A DNA stretch of 64,000 nucleotides from Notospermus geniculatus (Eukaryota; Nemertea; Pilidiophora; Heteronemertea; Lineidae): positions 771,691 through 835,690 of the forward strand of contig NMRB01000009.1 in assembly GCA_002633025.1 (NCBI GenBank), written 5' to 3'. Numbering within the stretch: position 1 is the stretch's first letter; each line of letters starts with the position of its first letter. Below are positions 46,001 to 57,900 of this stretch, piece by piece. Under the pieces are notes generated by a model. That model saw only the letters and a program-made list of their open reading frames with translations, ran no database searches and was not told the DNA's origin. The translations under genes were made by a program, and so were the position numbers.

Positions 46001-49000
46001 GACAGCACTGTGCAGTGCCAAAGGTTTCCTCAGTGGAGAGGTTCTGTAGTAACTATGTTGGTGGTGGAATCCTTTTCACGGTCCTGTCCTTATTGTCTTA
46101 CAATGACATATTCAAAATGGCCAATTCCTATTTCAGGTATCTCAAGAATCATTTGAATAATTTATTCGCTGGAGCATGGGAAGTAGTCAGGGAAAAAGTT
46201 TGGCTCAAAAGGTGGTTGGAATGTAAGTACAACTTTCTATTGAGGACAGCAGAGTTCAGTCCCCAATTGTTCAATGGTCATTTTGTTGATTTACCTCTGT
46301 ATTGAGGACACCTCTCAATTAAGGACAGCACTGTGCAGTGCCAAAGGTTTCCTCAGTGGAGAGGTTCTGTAGTAACTATGTTGGTGGTGGAATCCTTTTC
46401 ACGGTCCTGTCCTCATTGTCTTACAATGACATATTCAAAATGGCCAATTCCTATTTCAGGTATCTCAAGAATCATTTGAATAATTTATTCGCTGGAGCAT
46501 GGGAAGAACGGGATACTTCCCCATTGCCGATTGAGCAACCAATGGCTTCATCTTCACAAGGTTTGTACATGTGTTGAAAGAGATGATAACACATTTTGGT
46601 GGGACACACAAATCCTGTGGTTCTCATTGGCTCGCAAGCCACAATGAACCAGTTGGCCCTGATGTGCATTTTAAAATGAGTACATGTATATTTTATGAAT
46701 CGTTCCACTGTTACTTCCAGTCCAACGCGCAGCAGAGATGTTATCAAGAGCCAAGAAGCCTGTCATTTTGCTGGGAAGCCAAGCGACGTTGCCGCCAACT
46801 CCTGTGGAGGATTTGAGGGCTGCGCTTGATGTAAGCAGTAATGACAACATGCGCTCGAAATAACTTTTTGATCAAGATGCTTCGCATGGCATACTCTAAA
46901 AACCATGTACAGGAATATGTATTGTTTACATTGTTTGGCTTTAGGATACATCACATTGTTGTGCTCTAGGGTCACTGTTTGCTGTAGGATCACTGTTACC
47001 TGTCTAGATTTCTTGGTTCAAGGATCATATTTCGAAGGACGTCTCCTTTCCCACTCTTCATTCTTCCTCTCTTTCTGCCCACAGGCAATGGGTGTGCCAT
47101 GTTTCCTTGGAGGGATGTCAAGGGGTATGTTGGGCAGAAACAGCCCAATCCATATTAGACAACAGCGGAGAGATGCCCTCAGAGAAGCTGATGTAGTCAT
47201 ATTGGCTGGTAAATATTTTTGTTCAAACATCCTCTCTGATAAGTCAGCCATATTAGAAGCCTATCTTCTTGAACCAGACAACATTCTGATAACTGATGAC
47301 CTGGATAAAGGATCTCATGTTTATCTGCTCCTGATGTCTTCCCCCTTGTATCATGGAGGTGCAGTGGCTAGGTTGTCAGATTCACGACCGATAGGCCACG
47401 GGTTCGATTCCTGTCGAGTGGCCACTTTGGTCTGTCAACTGGTCTAACAGGCTGTCACTTGAGTTCTCCCCTCCGGAAATATTTCTGGAGAAACTGGGTG
47501 AAAAGTTAGCTGATCATGCTAACTGCTGTGGACATCAGAGTATAAACAAGAATCTCTACCATTTACCTCTTCTCCACCAGGCACAGTGTGTGATTTCCGC
47601 TTGGGTTATGGGAAGGTGCTGAGCAGAAGATCAAAGGTGGTTGCTGTCAATAGGGACAAGGTGCAACTTCACAAGGTAAGTGTTAGATTAGAGCCTGAAG
47701 CAGTTTTCTACTTGTGTATTGTTTTGTGTTGGTTAGTTGCATCATCCGCCTATCAGTTTTGCACTAGGCCTATATCGCTTGACACTTATTCACTGCCCAC
47801 ATGTATTTTGAAATTTCCTTATTTCAGAATAGTGACATGTTCTGGAAACCAACACTGGCAATCCAGGGCGACCCCGGTAGTTTCATTGTCTCCCTGCAGG
47901 CGGCACTGAAAGGTTATAAATGTGACCCTGATTGGCCCAAGACGCTCAAGACAAGGGATGATGAGAAAGAGGCGAAGAACAGGTTTGTGTGCCTATCACT
48001 TCCTCCTCCTGTGTACATTTACATGTATTGTAGATGACAGAAGGAACGAAAATGAGGTTAATGAAGATCTTTCCGTGTTGTGCTTCCAGTGTGAAGGCTG
48101 AGGAGAAGACTGAGTTCCACTTGAATCCACTTAAAGTGCTGCACACGACAGAAGAGATGCTGGATGAGAACAGCATCATTGTGGCCGATGGGGGAGACTT
48201 TGTAGGCAGTGCTGCTTACATCTTGAGGTAAGTTGGTATCATTCTCCACTCACAATGTTATCTGATACATACAGATTTGGTATCTGATCTGCTGCTACAC
48301 ATGTACTAGCAGTGATCATCATCTGATCATAACAGGATTGACCGTGCCAATGTTGTGTTCTTTTAATATTCTTTACTTGCATATCTCTCCAGGCCTAGAG
48401 GACCAATGAGGTGGCTTGATCCAGGTGCATTTGGAACTCTTGGTGTAGGCGGTGGCTTTGCGCTAGGAGCCAAACTGTGCCGGCCAGATAGTACTGTGTG
48501 GATCATTTATGGTGATGGATCACTCGGTTACAGCATAGCTGAGTTCGACACATTCACCAGACATAAGGTAAGACAAGGAGGAAATAATCTAGATTATTAC
48601 CTCCTGGTAAGACTAGATAGTTGTGTTACCATGGGTGAGACGCTTGTGAGTTGATTCAAACATTTAGCTCCACTTAGTCATCCTGAAAGTTTTTTGCTTA
48701 TCATGCAAGAGATTTAACTGGCTGGGTACTTCACTTAAAGCTTACCGTATATCCACATGTATATCTCATTACAGACACCTGTGATAGCTCTTGTAGGTAA
48801 TGACGCCTGCTGGACACAAATCAGCCGAGAACAAGTGCCAATGTTCGGGAGCAACGTTGGATGTGAGCTGGCTGTAAGTTGACGAAATGTCCAAACGCCG
48901 CCTGTCACATGAGAGTTTTCTCGTGCAAGTTGGCTCTCAATGGTGCAGTTCACCATTGTTGGTTTCCTTATGGTTTATGCATTGACCGTTGCCCATAGTT

Positions 49001-49340
49001 TTCTATGGTTAAGTTGCCTATAGAGAGCCAAGCTGAGGAAACTCTCACGTGGAAGATCCCCTTTAGTTGTCTTCCTACATTTCCCAAGAATTCTGTCTTT
49101 TGTTTCTCTACCCATACTGTTGATTGCTTACTGCCAGTGTTCGACTTTTTTCAGTACACTGACTACCATGTGGTTGCGGAGGGTTATGGTGGCAAGGGTT
49201 ACAAACTGGACCGCAGCAATGAGGACCAGATGGAGGAGATTCTCCAGCAGGCAATAAAGGATACTCGGAAAGGAAAGAGTGTCCTTATCAATACATTGAT
49301 CGGAAAGACCAACTTCAGGGACGGAAGCATTTCTGTCTGA
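43051..49340 (+). CDS. ILVBL: ILVBL/HACL2 (acetolactate synthase-like), with internal deletion
   Basis: ThDP-dependent 2-hydroxyacyl-CoA lyase of the ER membrane. Exons: 43051-43182, 44844-44897, 45220-45324, 45480-45597, 45788-45899, 46460-46560, 46721-46830, 47085-47208, 47581-47675, 47828-47982, 48090-48227, 48393-48567, 48775-48873, 49155-49340. All phases agree: 567 residues. The N-terminal membrane anchor is near residues 16-35. The catalytic Glu is in DTRHE (about 97). The cofactor motif is YGDGSLGYS (about 455) with NDACWTQ. The C-terminus NFRDGSISV is conserved. Two oddities: after AGPG the sequence jumps in frame to [12 protein letters not shown], losing about 65 residues found in the family, and a 323-base tandem duplication covers parts of exons 5 and 6. 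An active enzyme is doubtful if the deletion is real. Confidence 0.92.
43275..44128 (+). mobile_element. 5'-truncated non-LTR retrotransposon (LINE) in ILVBL intron 1
   Basis: The intact 210-codon frame at 43270-43902 encodes the C-terminal part of a LINE reverse transcriptase: [57 protein letters not shown], then [15 protein letters not shown]. About 200 bases of 3' tail end AATAAAGATTATC followed by four TTATC-type units. The catalytic domain is missing, so it cannot move itself. The lack of stops suggests a fairly recent insertion. Confidence 0.88.
45862..46506 (+). repeat. ILVBL: 323-bp tandem duplication within ILVBL
   Basis: 45862-46184 and 46185-46507 are near-identical (for example AACGTGG against AAGGTGG, TTATTGTC against TCATTGTC). 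The unit runs from inside exon 5 through its intron into exon 6. The junction fuses exon 6 to exon 5 sequence (GAGCATGGGAA/GTAGTCAGGG). Including that hybrid exon would leave the wrong phase. Confidence 0.92.
47352..47545 (+). mobile_element. tRNA-derived SINE in an ILVBL intron
   Basis: A-box-like TGGCTAGGTTG at 47365 and perfect B box GGTTCGATTCC at 47401, spaced as in a tRNA gene. It has a non-tRNA body after GAGTGGCC. It does not fold as a functional tRNA and carries no anticodon arm that I can support. Confidence 0.7.
48905..49052. mobile_element. Best-preserved copy of dispersed hairpin repeat family
   Basis: TCACATGAGAGTTTTCTCGT and, inverted, CCACGTGAGAGTTTCCTCAG bracket GTTGGCTCTCAATGGTGCAG and its partner TAGAGAGCCAAG. 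It is 148 bases, in the last ILVBL intron. Confidence 0.7.
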
Positions 49341-49677
49341 TCCCAAGAATTTGATTGATTGATTTGAGTGAGGGGAGTGTACATGGTGTTGTACATGCAC
49401 TGCACATGTAATTTGGCCGAATTAAGAGAACGCAGGGCATTCTAATTTGTGTTGCCTGCAAATGCTATTAATTCTGAACGGGATTCTGGAAAAGGAGAAT
49501 GGCAGTGATTTGGCTGTAGTCTCCACTGATTTACATTGGTCAGTCTTGAAAATGGTCAATATTTTGTTAAATCAAATAATGTATGAATAATGAACCGGTG
49601 TACAACGTATCGTGTACCTTGTACATGCACAGTAACTTGCAATATGTGATGCAAGAGATTATCGTATTAAAACTGAC

Positions 49678-49684
49678 AATAAAA
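49678..49684 (+). terminator. ILVBL: Polyadenylation signal of ILVBL
   Basis: AATAAAA, 338 bases after the stop codon. Further AATAAA copies lie at about 49919 and 50065. Confidence 0.5.
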
Positions 49685-50585
49685 GGCAATGTACTGTGTA
49701 CATGTTCTTGTTATGTACTGGAATGGAAGTGCAGGTGTATTTTTGTATAATCATGGCACTGTAGTGTTCAAAAGTTGATTCACACTTGGTTCTAATGTGC
49801 GTAGTGTATATTTGTTCATCAATGAGGCTGTGACGTGTGGGTTTGCATTCCAACAGTGTGAAATCTTTTGTTGTACACATGCACTGAACTTGACCATAGA
49901 AGTACCGGTAAACTTAGCCAATAAAGTGGGTCTTCACAAGTAGTAGTTCCCAAGTGATTTGGCCTCTTTATGACTTCACCATAATTGTAAACCAATTCAA
50001 TATGAACACTGCATATGTATTTATATGGAACTGTTTTTATCAGAGATTCATTCTAGTGATTGAAGAATAAATTGTCACAATTGAGACGAGGTTGATTCTG
50101 TTCTTCCAGTCGTCACTGGTAAAAACATCTACTTGTTGACAATCACTATCAGACCTATAGAAGCACACAAGTTTTCTCCAATAGCATAAATGTAATACTG
50201 CACATGTTCATGTTCATGTACTGAACCCATCCGCCTGTGTAGATGGATGCTTCATCATCATAAGCAACGTCAGAGGACTTCGATGTCCTGTTGACTGGTT
50301 TCTGCTTGGTAACTCTTGCTTGAACTAATCTTATGCAACATGGGGGGAGGTGTTAGACTAGAGTTCGATACAAAAATAGATCCGTCCATGCAGCGTGATG
50401 CAATCCGAAACTGTTATAGTCTAAGCTTGATAATCCAGATTTAATAGTCGGTTCTTGTCCACTAGAGTGACAAATCACTAATGCTTCTATTCTACGGTCA
50501 CAAATTCAAGTACATACAGGTATGAACCAGAGGACTTCAACAGAAACTACTTGCACCAAACATATTTATCATAAGAGAAAATAAA

Positions 50586-50591
50586 TTTATT
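50586..50591 (-). terminator. Polyadenylation signal of the minus-strand gene at 51791
   Basis: TTTATT (AATAAA on the minus strand), about 1.2 kb beyond the stop codon. The region 50592-51790 would be its 3' untranslated region and holds no other gene. Confidence 0.4.
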
Positions 50592-51790
50592 TTCAACATT
50601 GCCATACATTCAGTTATGTGAGTGATAAGATCAATTGTTAACTGAGATCCAAGTAAATTACATACATGCTACACATTTCTGCACTTGGAAACCTTTAGCT
50701 TGCCAAGCCCTTGTCTTGGAGGGTTGAGAACTGACGGACTTGGGCAGTTGATGCCTCTGACACAACAGTTCACACTGATTTTGTACCAATTAGACAGTGG
50801 CACAAAAGGGTTTTTTGCCACCCTAACAGCCAACCCATTATGAGATCATTTCTCCGTCATGCTTCCAAACATAGAAAAACAGCTTCATTGCTAAAAACAC
50901 ACATAAAAATTCTTAAATAAACAACACTAAAATTGACGATTTATCAGCCAGCAAATAAACCTGTCGATAAAATGCAATAATGTCACTCCTGTTTGAAATG
51001 AGTGAGAACTGGCAGTATAAATAAATGCAAAGCAATCTACAGCAAATGCTACAAAAAACACATATATTCTACCAGGCAGATCACTTAATAATTGATTGAG
51101 GACAACTTTTTTAACTTTGCGACAGCGAGAGTAATAGGGAACGAGTCCTCATAAAAACCTGCTATTGTAGCTTCCGTTGGCTTAATTCATGAGTACAGTA
51201 CATGCCCACAGCTGGTGAGAGTTCACCACTTTATTGTCTACAGTACAAAGGAAGATTAACACATAGACTTGTGGGCCTACAGATTGATACAAAGCACAGT
51301 ATTGTAATCAGACAATGCATACAAGTTGACAGCCAAATGGCAATGAGATTTTGAAAGTGGAAGAGAAGAAAGATGTCAAGAATGTGAAAGATTGAAATAT
51401 AATACAGCTAAAATCAGAAATGGTATCAACTACTAATTAAACACAATGATTGTTTCATCGAAATGGATGGATTTCATGAGGTCATCACATACTTTATACA
51501 TACAACATTAGAAAATTTACAGATCCTGATATGAAAATATGTAAAATTACACATAACAAATCATATTCAATCATACATGTATGACCTTTGATTTTGTGGA
51601 ATAGAATCAGACACTGGCTTCTCCAGGTGGATTACTCCAGTCTCCTCAAACTGATATCACGTGCACCATGATGTACCGGTATATATTCCCTCATTTTCTA
51701 CATGTAGACAACACCAATAGGGAATACATACAGTACAGTACTGAATCGGCCTCCACCAGTGTACAAAAATTGCTTTAAGCAAAATTTTTC

Positions 51791-53443
51791 CTAATATACA
51801 TCAGATATATATGGTCGGACCTCCAGCATGCCTTCCCATGATGGCTTGCAATAACAACGCACTTTACCTGACCGTGGACTCACGCTACCGAACCTGGAAA
51901 AGAAGAGACCACAGTCAGTCTGACTAGAATTGCTTCAACACAGCTTTGAAATGGTCAGTATTAATGATGTGCATTGCAAATGTCCAATTCATTGGTACTA
52001 TACATGTAGCACATTCTAATCACGATCTTCATCATACGCACCCGCAATATTCCTTGCAGAACTCCCCATGTGGATCATACTGGCGTTGATCAGGTACAAA
52101 ATCACCGTCCATACTTGCACAAGCTTCCTGTTGTTCTAGTCGCTCCTGGTGATGGGGTGGTGAGGAGTAGGTTTCATCATCTAGGTTCATTAAGAAGCCA
52201 GTGTTCTGAAACAAACACACGGGCTAGAGACAATACTGGTATTACTCAAAATGGTGGTAACGCTGATCAACACAGCACAAAAGGCAGGGCAAAATCAACT
52301 GTTTGTGTCAGTCAACTTCCTTCAAAATTTGAAGTTATGACATACTTACTGAATCTGGCATGCTGCCTGGACAATTATTGTTCATCTCCAATGGTGCGCA
52401 TATATCAGACATTGGTGTATGTACATCAGGCCAGGACTGTGAGGGAACAACATGGGCTTGTGATTTGGAACCACCAACATGGTCTATACACATTGCCTAA
52501 AAGAAGAATATCATTTAAAGTGCAATTTATCAAACTATTTGATGGAGAACACCTTACTCTCAGAAAGTGATACTGATTGGTGATATAATTTCACAAAATA
52601 TTGAATTGAGAGTGCCAAAGTACCGGTATGTTGTTATTTGCTCTACATGTAGAGAACAATATTGAGCAAATCTGATGTACGGCAGGAGGAAACTGGAGTG
52701 CCTAGACAAATCCCGCGCTGTCCAAAAGAGTCCCCTTCGTTTCATGAGCAATTGGTCTAACCGGGATTTGAACCCGGAAACTCAGAGGTGACAGGTGCTG
52801 TTGTTTTCCACTGTACAGTGTCACAATATCACATCATGACTCTATGAACTATGTATGATCACCAAGTGCTCATTGCATCAGCTATATTCTCACACAGCTT
52901 TAAATATGGGAAGTTGAGAATGAAAAGAGTGAAAGCACTCGACTCTCCTGTACCTGCATCTGGTTTTGCTCATGTTGGAACTGTGTCACATGATGATCTG
53001 GAACACCACGGCTCATTTCCATTGTTGATTTGTCCACCAGCTCTGGTTGCAGAGACAGACAAAGACGTTTCTGGGTTGACTGACCCTATACAACACAATG
53101 AAAAATATAAGTTTAGTCAACTACACTTTGAAATATTATTTCAAGAGAGCAAATGCCAAACTGTGAGGGCATGGCATGCCATTATAGGCAAGTAATGAGT
53201 TACACCACAATTCATAACGTCATCAGGCGTAAGATGTAAATGTACTAAGAGTCGGCAGCAAAAAATATTCTGTTTCGAAACTGTGAAATACTGCAGGGGA
53301 AGCAACGAAGCAGAGTCCGGCAAAGTTCTCACCTCTTCTTGATTACCTATCAGAAAACCTTGATCACATTTCCTTTTTGATGTGCACACCTGGAATGCTG
53401 GAAATTGCTGGCCCGTTTCCCATGAATATTCCGAAGCTGGCAT
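51791..53443 (-). CDS. Unrecognised 218-residue protein, five exons
   Basis: Exons in transcript order: 53333-53443 (within acceptor-bounded 53333-53448), 52954-53085, 52350-52496, 52042-52205, 51791-51893. All borders are AG/GT and every phase fits, which is strong evidence for a real gene although I recognise no family. The product starts MPASEYSWETGQQF at an ATG just inside the exon; coding sequence upstream cannot be excluded. It is polar and probably disordered, with two basic motifs (TSKRKCDQG and TQKRLCLSL), an acidic stretch LMNLDDE, and a C-terminal cysteine cluster (EFCKEYCGFGSVSPRSG, then RCYCKPSWEGM). The conserved-looking C-terminus could be a small zinc or protein-binding module. 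It is divergent from the tectonic gene and convergent with ILVBL. Confidence 0.72.
52679..52830 (-). mobile_element. tRNA-derived SINE
   Basis: Minus strand: a degenerate A box in CAGTGGAAAACAACAG, B box GGTTCAAATCC inside CCGGGTTCAAATCCCGG, and a tail GGAGTTTCCTCCTGCCGTAC-like. It is in an intron of the unrecognised gene, from the same family as 17399 and 28288. Confidence 0.75.
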
Positions 53444-53589
53444 GATGTCTGAATACAATTACTCAGTTTAGTGATCTGAAAAAAAGGGTATACCGGTACA
53501 CATGTACTTTGCCAACCATACTCATCTGTAGTGTGTAGTAGTAGTGTCTCTCTACAGGATGGGCCAGGAAAATTTTCCCAGCCATCCAC

Positions 53590-53707
53590 CTGGGCCGATT
53601 TCATAAAACTACTTAAGTCTAAGTGTGACACTTATCTTTGTTCAACACAAAAGATAAGTACCGGTATCACACACAGACTAAGAAATTTCATGAATGTGGG
53701 CCCTGGG
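53590..53707. mobile_element. Hairpin MITE
   Basis: GGGCCGATTTCATAAAAC at the left is mirrored by GAAATTTCATGAATGTGGGCCC at the right, with inner arms TTAAGTCTAAGTGTGA and AAGATAAGT/ACTTATCTT. A fragment with the same end, GGGCCGATTTCACAAAG, is at 3443. Confidence 0.6.
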
Positions 53708-54162
53708 GACGAGAATTGGATTGAACTGATCAGGCTGACAGCAGAATTGTACGTAATTGGGCATTACATGTTGGAGCACCAAAGGCTGTGCTTGATTTTC
53801 AAGGCACTTGCATAATAACATGTAAGTTACAATTGTAAGAGCTGTGGCCTAGGCTGACAATAACTTCTCTGAACCCGTCATTTCAGGTACAAAATACTGG
53901 AATCAGTTAGGCCTATGTGTTTAATGTGCCACAACTGCTCGATTAGGCCTATTGTGGTGTGGGCCTTCTTATTCACCTGAATCATCAATGATTACACCTG
54001 AAATTGGTTGGTAGGGCTATCAAACAACCTCATCGGTCACCCCACCCAGGATAAAAATTGGGCCAGTAGTGTGTGTGGTTGTCGGGAAAATTTTCCTGGC
54101 CACCTTATACTATAGTGAGGCCCTCGGCCTTAAAGGCTAACCACTGGCGATTTAGGGCTAAA

Positions 54163-54287
54163 GTTTAGAATCCCCGATCGGAAGTGACGTTCCATGGCAC
54201 ACAATGGAAATCCTATTAGTATTGTACAATGCGGCTTATTCCGTCAATCGCTGACGTTTTTTTGGGCACTGATCGGGGATTCTAAAC
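54163..54287. mobile_element. Small MITE between divergent genes
   Basis: GTTTAGAATCCCCGATC and GATCGGGGATTCTAAAC form perfect 17-base inverted ends, 125 bases overall. It lies in the shared upstream region of the unrecognised gene and the tectonic gene. Confidence 0.7.
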
Positions 54288-54324
54288 TCGTTCCCGATTT
54301 AGTTCATGAGTTTCTTTCCATCCA

Positions 54325-54400
54325 TGCACCTTAATCCGTCATGGAACAAAAGAAGCGGACACTTTTTACATGGGACAACCTTAACTGTTACACCGAGCCG
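54325..54400. repeat. Shared repeat also found near 12340
   Basis: CGGACACTTTTTACATGGG followed by TTAACTGTTACACC matches, in reverse, the stretch at about 12335-12375. This is evidently a fragment of a dispersed repeat. Confidence 0.45.
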
Positions 54401-54910
54401 GCTAGCGAACCCCGGCACTGCGTTTCAGTCAACAATTCTGCTGTTCTGAGGTGAACTTAGCATATCAAAACAAACTCGATTAAACTATATTACTTAATAC
54501 CAGAATCAGAGAAAATTATGTAATCTTGCCCGTGAAATGGGTCAGAACAATGCCACTCTTTCGGCGAGAAAATACCGGCACACTTCATGCACTTCGACTT
54601 TGTCTTTTGTTTGCCGCCTATGTCACGTGGTATAATAGGCGTCTCATTCGGCTCGGCCTCGTTCGGCCTCCTTCGGGTACTTCGGGATTTGTCGGGAGTC
54701 AGAAGTGAAACATCGAAAAAGTATCTCACAACGTAGAATGATAGGCGTCTGTCATTTATCGCAAACGATATGAAATGCCACAGTATAAATTTTATGTATA
54801 TTTATTTAATTCATGTGGACCTGTTGGACGAAAACGTAAAATAATTCCGAATGAAAATGATATTTCCCTTAGAAACGGTGAACCGTGATGCCCCGCATTC
54901 CATCAACAAC

Positions 54911-57900
54911 ATGGCGGTCGTGGGAAAATTGTTTGTCCAAATTGGCATTTTGTTGGCGCATATTTTGTCAATATTCTGCGCTACTCAGGTTCCACCTACA
55001 ACTATTACGCCCACAGGCACTCCATCACCAGTTGAGAATAATGCTGGTATGATTAGTTGATCCAATTGCTGCAACATATGGATGTATTGATTGGCAGTAG
55101 GGAGCTATGGCATGCTGCTGTCGCTCTGTGTGTGTGCATGACATGGTGTGGTAGGAATTGTGGTCCCTAATGACCAAATGTCCCGTAGGCCTAACCGCAT
55201 GCGCGCCCGAGCCGAGGAGAGTTTCAAGTTGTGAACAGCAATTGGTTGCTAGCAGGGGCCTAGGCCCTAGGCCTAAGTTTAGCAGTTAAGGCCTAGGGCC
55301 TAGGCCTTAGTTAGCATGGTTAGCACTAACGCCAGGACTCAGGTGATCGCGGTTCGCCACTTTTTGACGTCATCTCCCGCCCGATTTGTGTCACTTATCT
55401 TTGACCCACAACAATTACGTATTTAATCGCTTCAAATTTTTCTGGGGGAGGCCTCCGGACCCCCCAGTCCCAGAGGACGCGCGTGTAGCAGCGGCTTCCG
55501 ATATCAGTAACCGTGTGACGTCACCATCGCCCAGTCTGTTTCAAACCCTGTGGAGAACCCTGATGACATCACCAGAAGTTCCCAACGAAGCTCATGACAC
55601 AACATTCAACTTACTTTCAGATCTTGGTCCATGCACCTGTGATCTGACATCTGCTGGCTGTGATGTGAACTGCTGTTGTGATCCTGATTGCTCTGCTGAT
55701 GACAGGGGAGCATTCAAAGAATGTACCAATAGAATTGCTGCGTAAGTTTAACACTATTATGCTTTCATGTATCATATAGCTTACCATATGCAAATAATTT
55801 TGCGGGATAATATTCCACGAATTGAACAATATTGAACATTTTTTTCTGTTTTGCGTGGATCAATGTTCACGTCAAGGGCAGGGAATGGAACTGACTAGAT
55901 TGTTGGGGGGAGAGTTTTATGCGTGTATTAATATTCGCGCGGCGAAATTTTGATTGCGCGATCTTCGCGATAATTTTTACATGCAAAAATATTTGCCTAG
56001 GCCTATACGGTACAAGACTTGAAAAAGGATTTTGAATCACGAGCTGCAGATGACAGTTTCATTTCTAGAGCTGTGTCTAAGTAATCTGGAGCTGTTGTGG
56101 AAGCTTTCCTGGTACAAAATTAATGTAGAAGCATCACTCATTTCTCTGGAATTGAACTCTGGAGTTGCTACATAGCACAAGCTCTGATAGCTGGATTAGA
56201 GGAATGATTTGATTTGGAAAACTTAAAAATCTCCTTTCCTTACTTCCAGCCTGAGTGGTCAAATGTGTGTATCATCAACTTTGGTGTTCAGGAGCAATAC
56301 ACAGTATACTGTCAGTACGACCAATCCATCTTTGTTCTGTGTCGTTACTGATAATTGTAAGTCTGCATGCTGGCTTGTCTGCCAGCTATTCACCTTACTT
56401 GTGACAATCCACAGCAAAACCAGTTGCATGTCGCTCAGAAGGCGAGCCGAACGAACTAAGATGACACCAGGAGTGAATGGAAGAAATAGATTATTTCAGA
56501 TTTCATAACAAACAGACAATATTGAAACTGACAAACATTTGGTCTCAATCTGCCAAGCTAAGAGCGACATGCGACTGGTTTTGCTGTGGAGTGTCACATT
56601 TGTCCCTTTATTGTGAAGCCATTAATTGGAGGCTGGTGTTCGCTGTGCAGGGTTGAACTGAGAGTTCCTCTGATTGTGTTGCTTCAATTTTGACATTGAT
56701 CCTGATAAGCCAGTGTATGTCCATATCAATTTGTAAAGGATTTGTGAGTTATTTCATTTTTATTCCAGATCAAGCCAGGAACTTCTACACTCTCCCTACT
56801 GTTGTAAACACATCTTCAGCACTTAGCAGTTACAGAAGACGTTATGGCTCATACATGAATGAAATGGCACAATCAAGCAGTTTTGATTTTAGAGCTGCCA
56901 CTCACTATAAGGTAGAGAAGGATAGTCCAGTACTGCAGCTGACTTTTATCAGATGATTGAAGTTCAATGACCGATATACCAAAAACTTGTTTCATAAGAA
57001 GCTGACCACAGTTAGAGTTGACTGTACATCTTCCCATCGACATTGAAGTGTCAAAGTCAAAGAGAAATATTTCAACATTTGCCAATATCTCCCATGACAG
57101 GCTCCAAGATGCTGTCATCGTATGGTTAACGTCAGAGGAGGTGAAGTGTTCTCAAGCAAATCGCTGCTAGCACTGCATGAAGTAGACAGAAGGCCGATGT
57201 GGGTGACTTCTTTTAAGGAGGGATATTGCATTCGTATTGTGTGCTCATCATGATATTCTCTGGTTCATTTTAGAGTGGTGATCCTGTTTACAAGTTATAC
57301 TCCAGTGAAGCGATTGGAATGTTCGGCCTCTCTAAGCCTGTCAACTCAATGACATGTAATGATGACAGTCCAATTTGTAAGTTATACTACCGGGTAGTAT
57401 TAAAGTAAGAACATGAAAATGCCATCTGGATCTTCTAGTCCGACGTACAATGTGTGAATAGGGTCCCTAAATCAGCATATTCAAATAACCAGGAAAGCAG
57501 AAACAGAGCCAGCAGGCACAAAAATGAAAACTGTTTTAAATTCACTGTAGTCATGAATGAGCAAGCAGTGAAAACCCCAATTTGGTGCACCAATAGCTGT
57601 GTTGAGTCCTCATTTCAGTAAGGACTTGTAGTATCTGTGCATTCTTATTTTCATACAGCCTACCTGTTTGATGAGGCAAGTGAATGTACACGCGAACTTC
57701 GACAGCCACTTGCCCAGACCTGCCAGACGAACAAGGCACTAAATGCCGACACATACTACAAGAATTTCAGGGTTGTTCCTGTAAGTATTCTGTTAGTACT
57801 GTGTTCAAAGAAGAACAGGCACACCCAGTCCCCTTTTTGTTCCATATCTGTATGGCTCCTACATTTCCCCAGAATGGCAAACGAATGAATATGATATGAA

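Noticed and set aside
46137-46221. Hybrid ILVBL exon with intact splice sites
   Set aside because: Its inclusion shifts the frame and reaches a stop in the next exon. It is a by-product of the tandem duplication.
47365-47425. Possible functional tRNA gene with a perfect B box
   Set aside because: No convincing acceptor stem or anticodon arm, and repeat-like flanks. It is better explained as a SINE head.
54490-54729. 79-codon minus-strand frame upstream of the unrecognised gene
   Set aside because: A GCCG/GTATTT donor would join in phase, but the frame has no ATG. It is more likely leader or chance.
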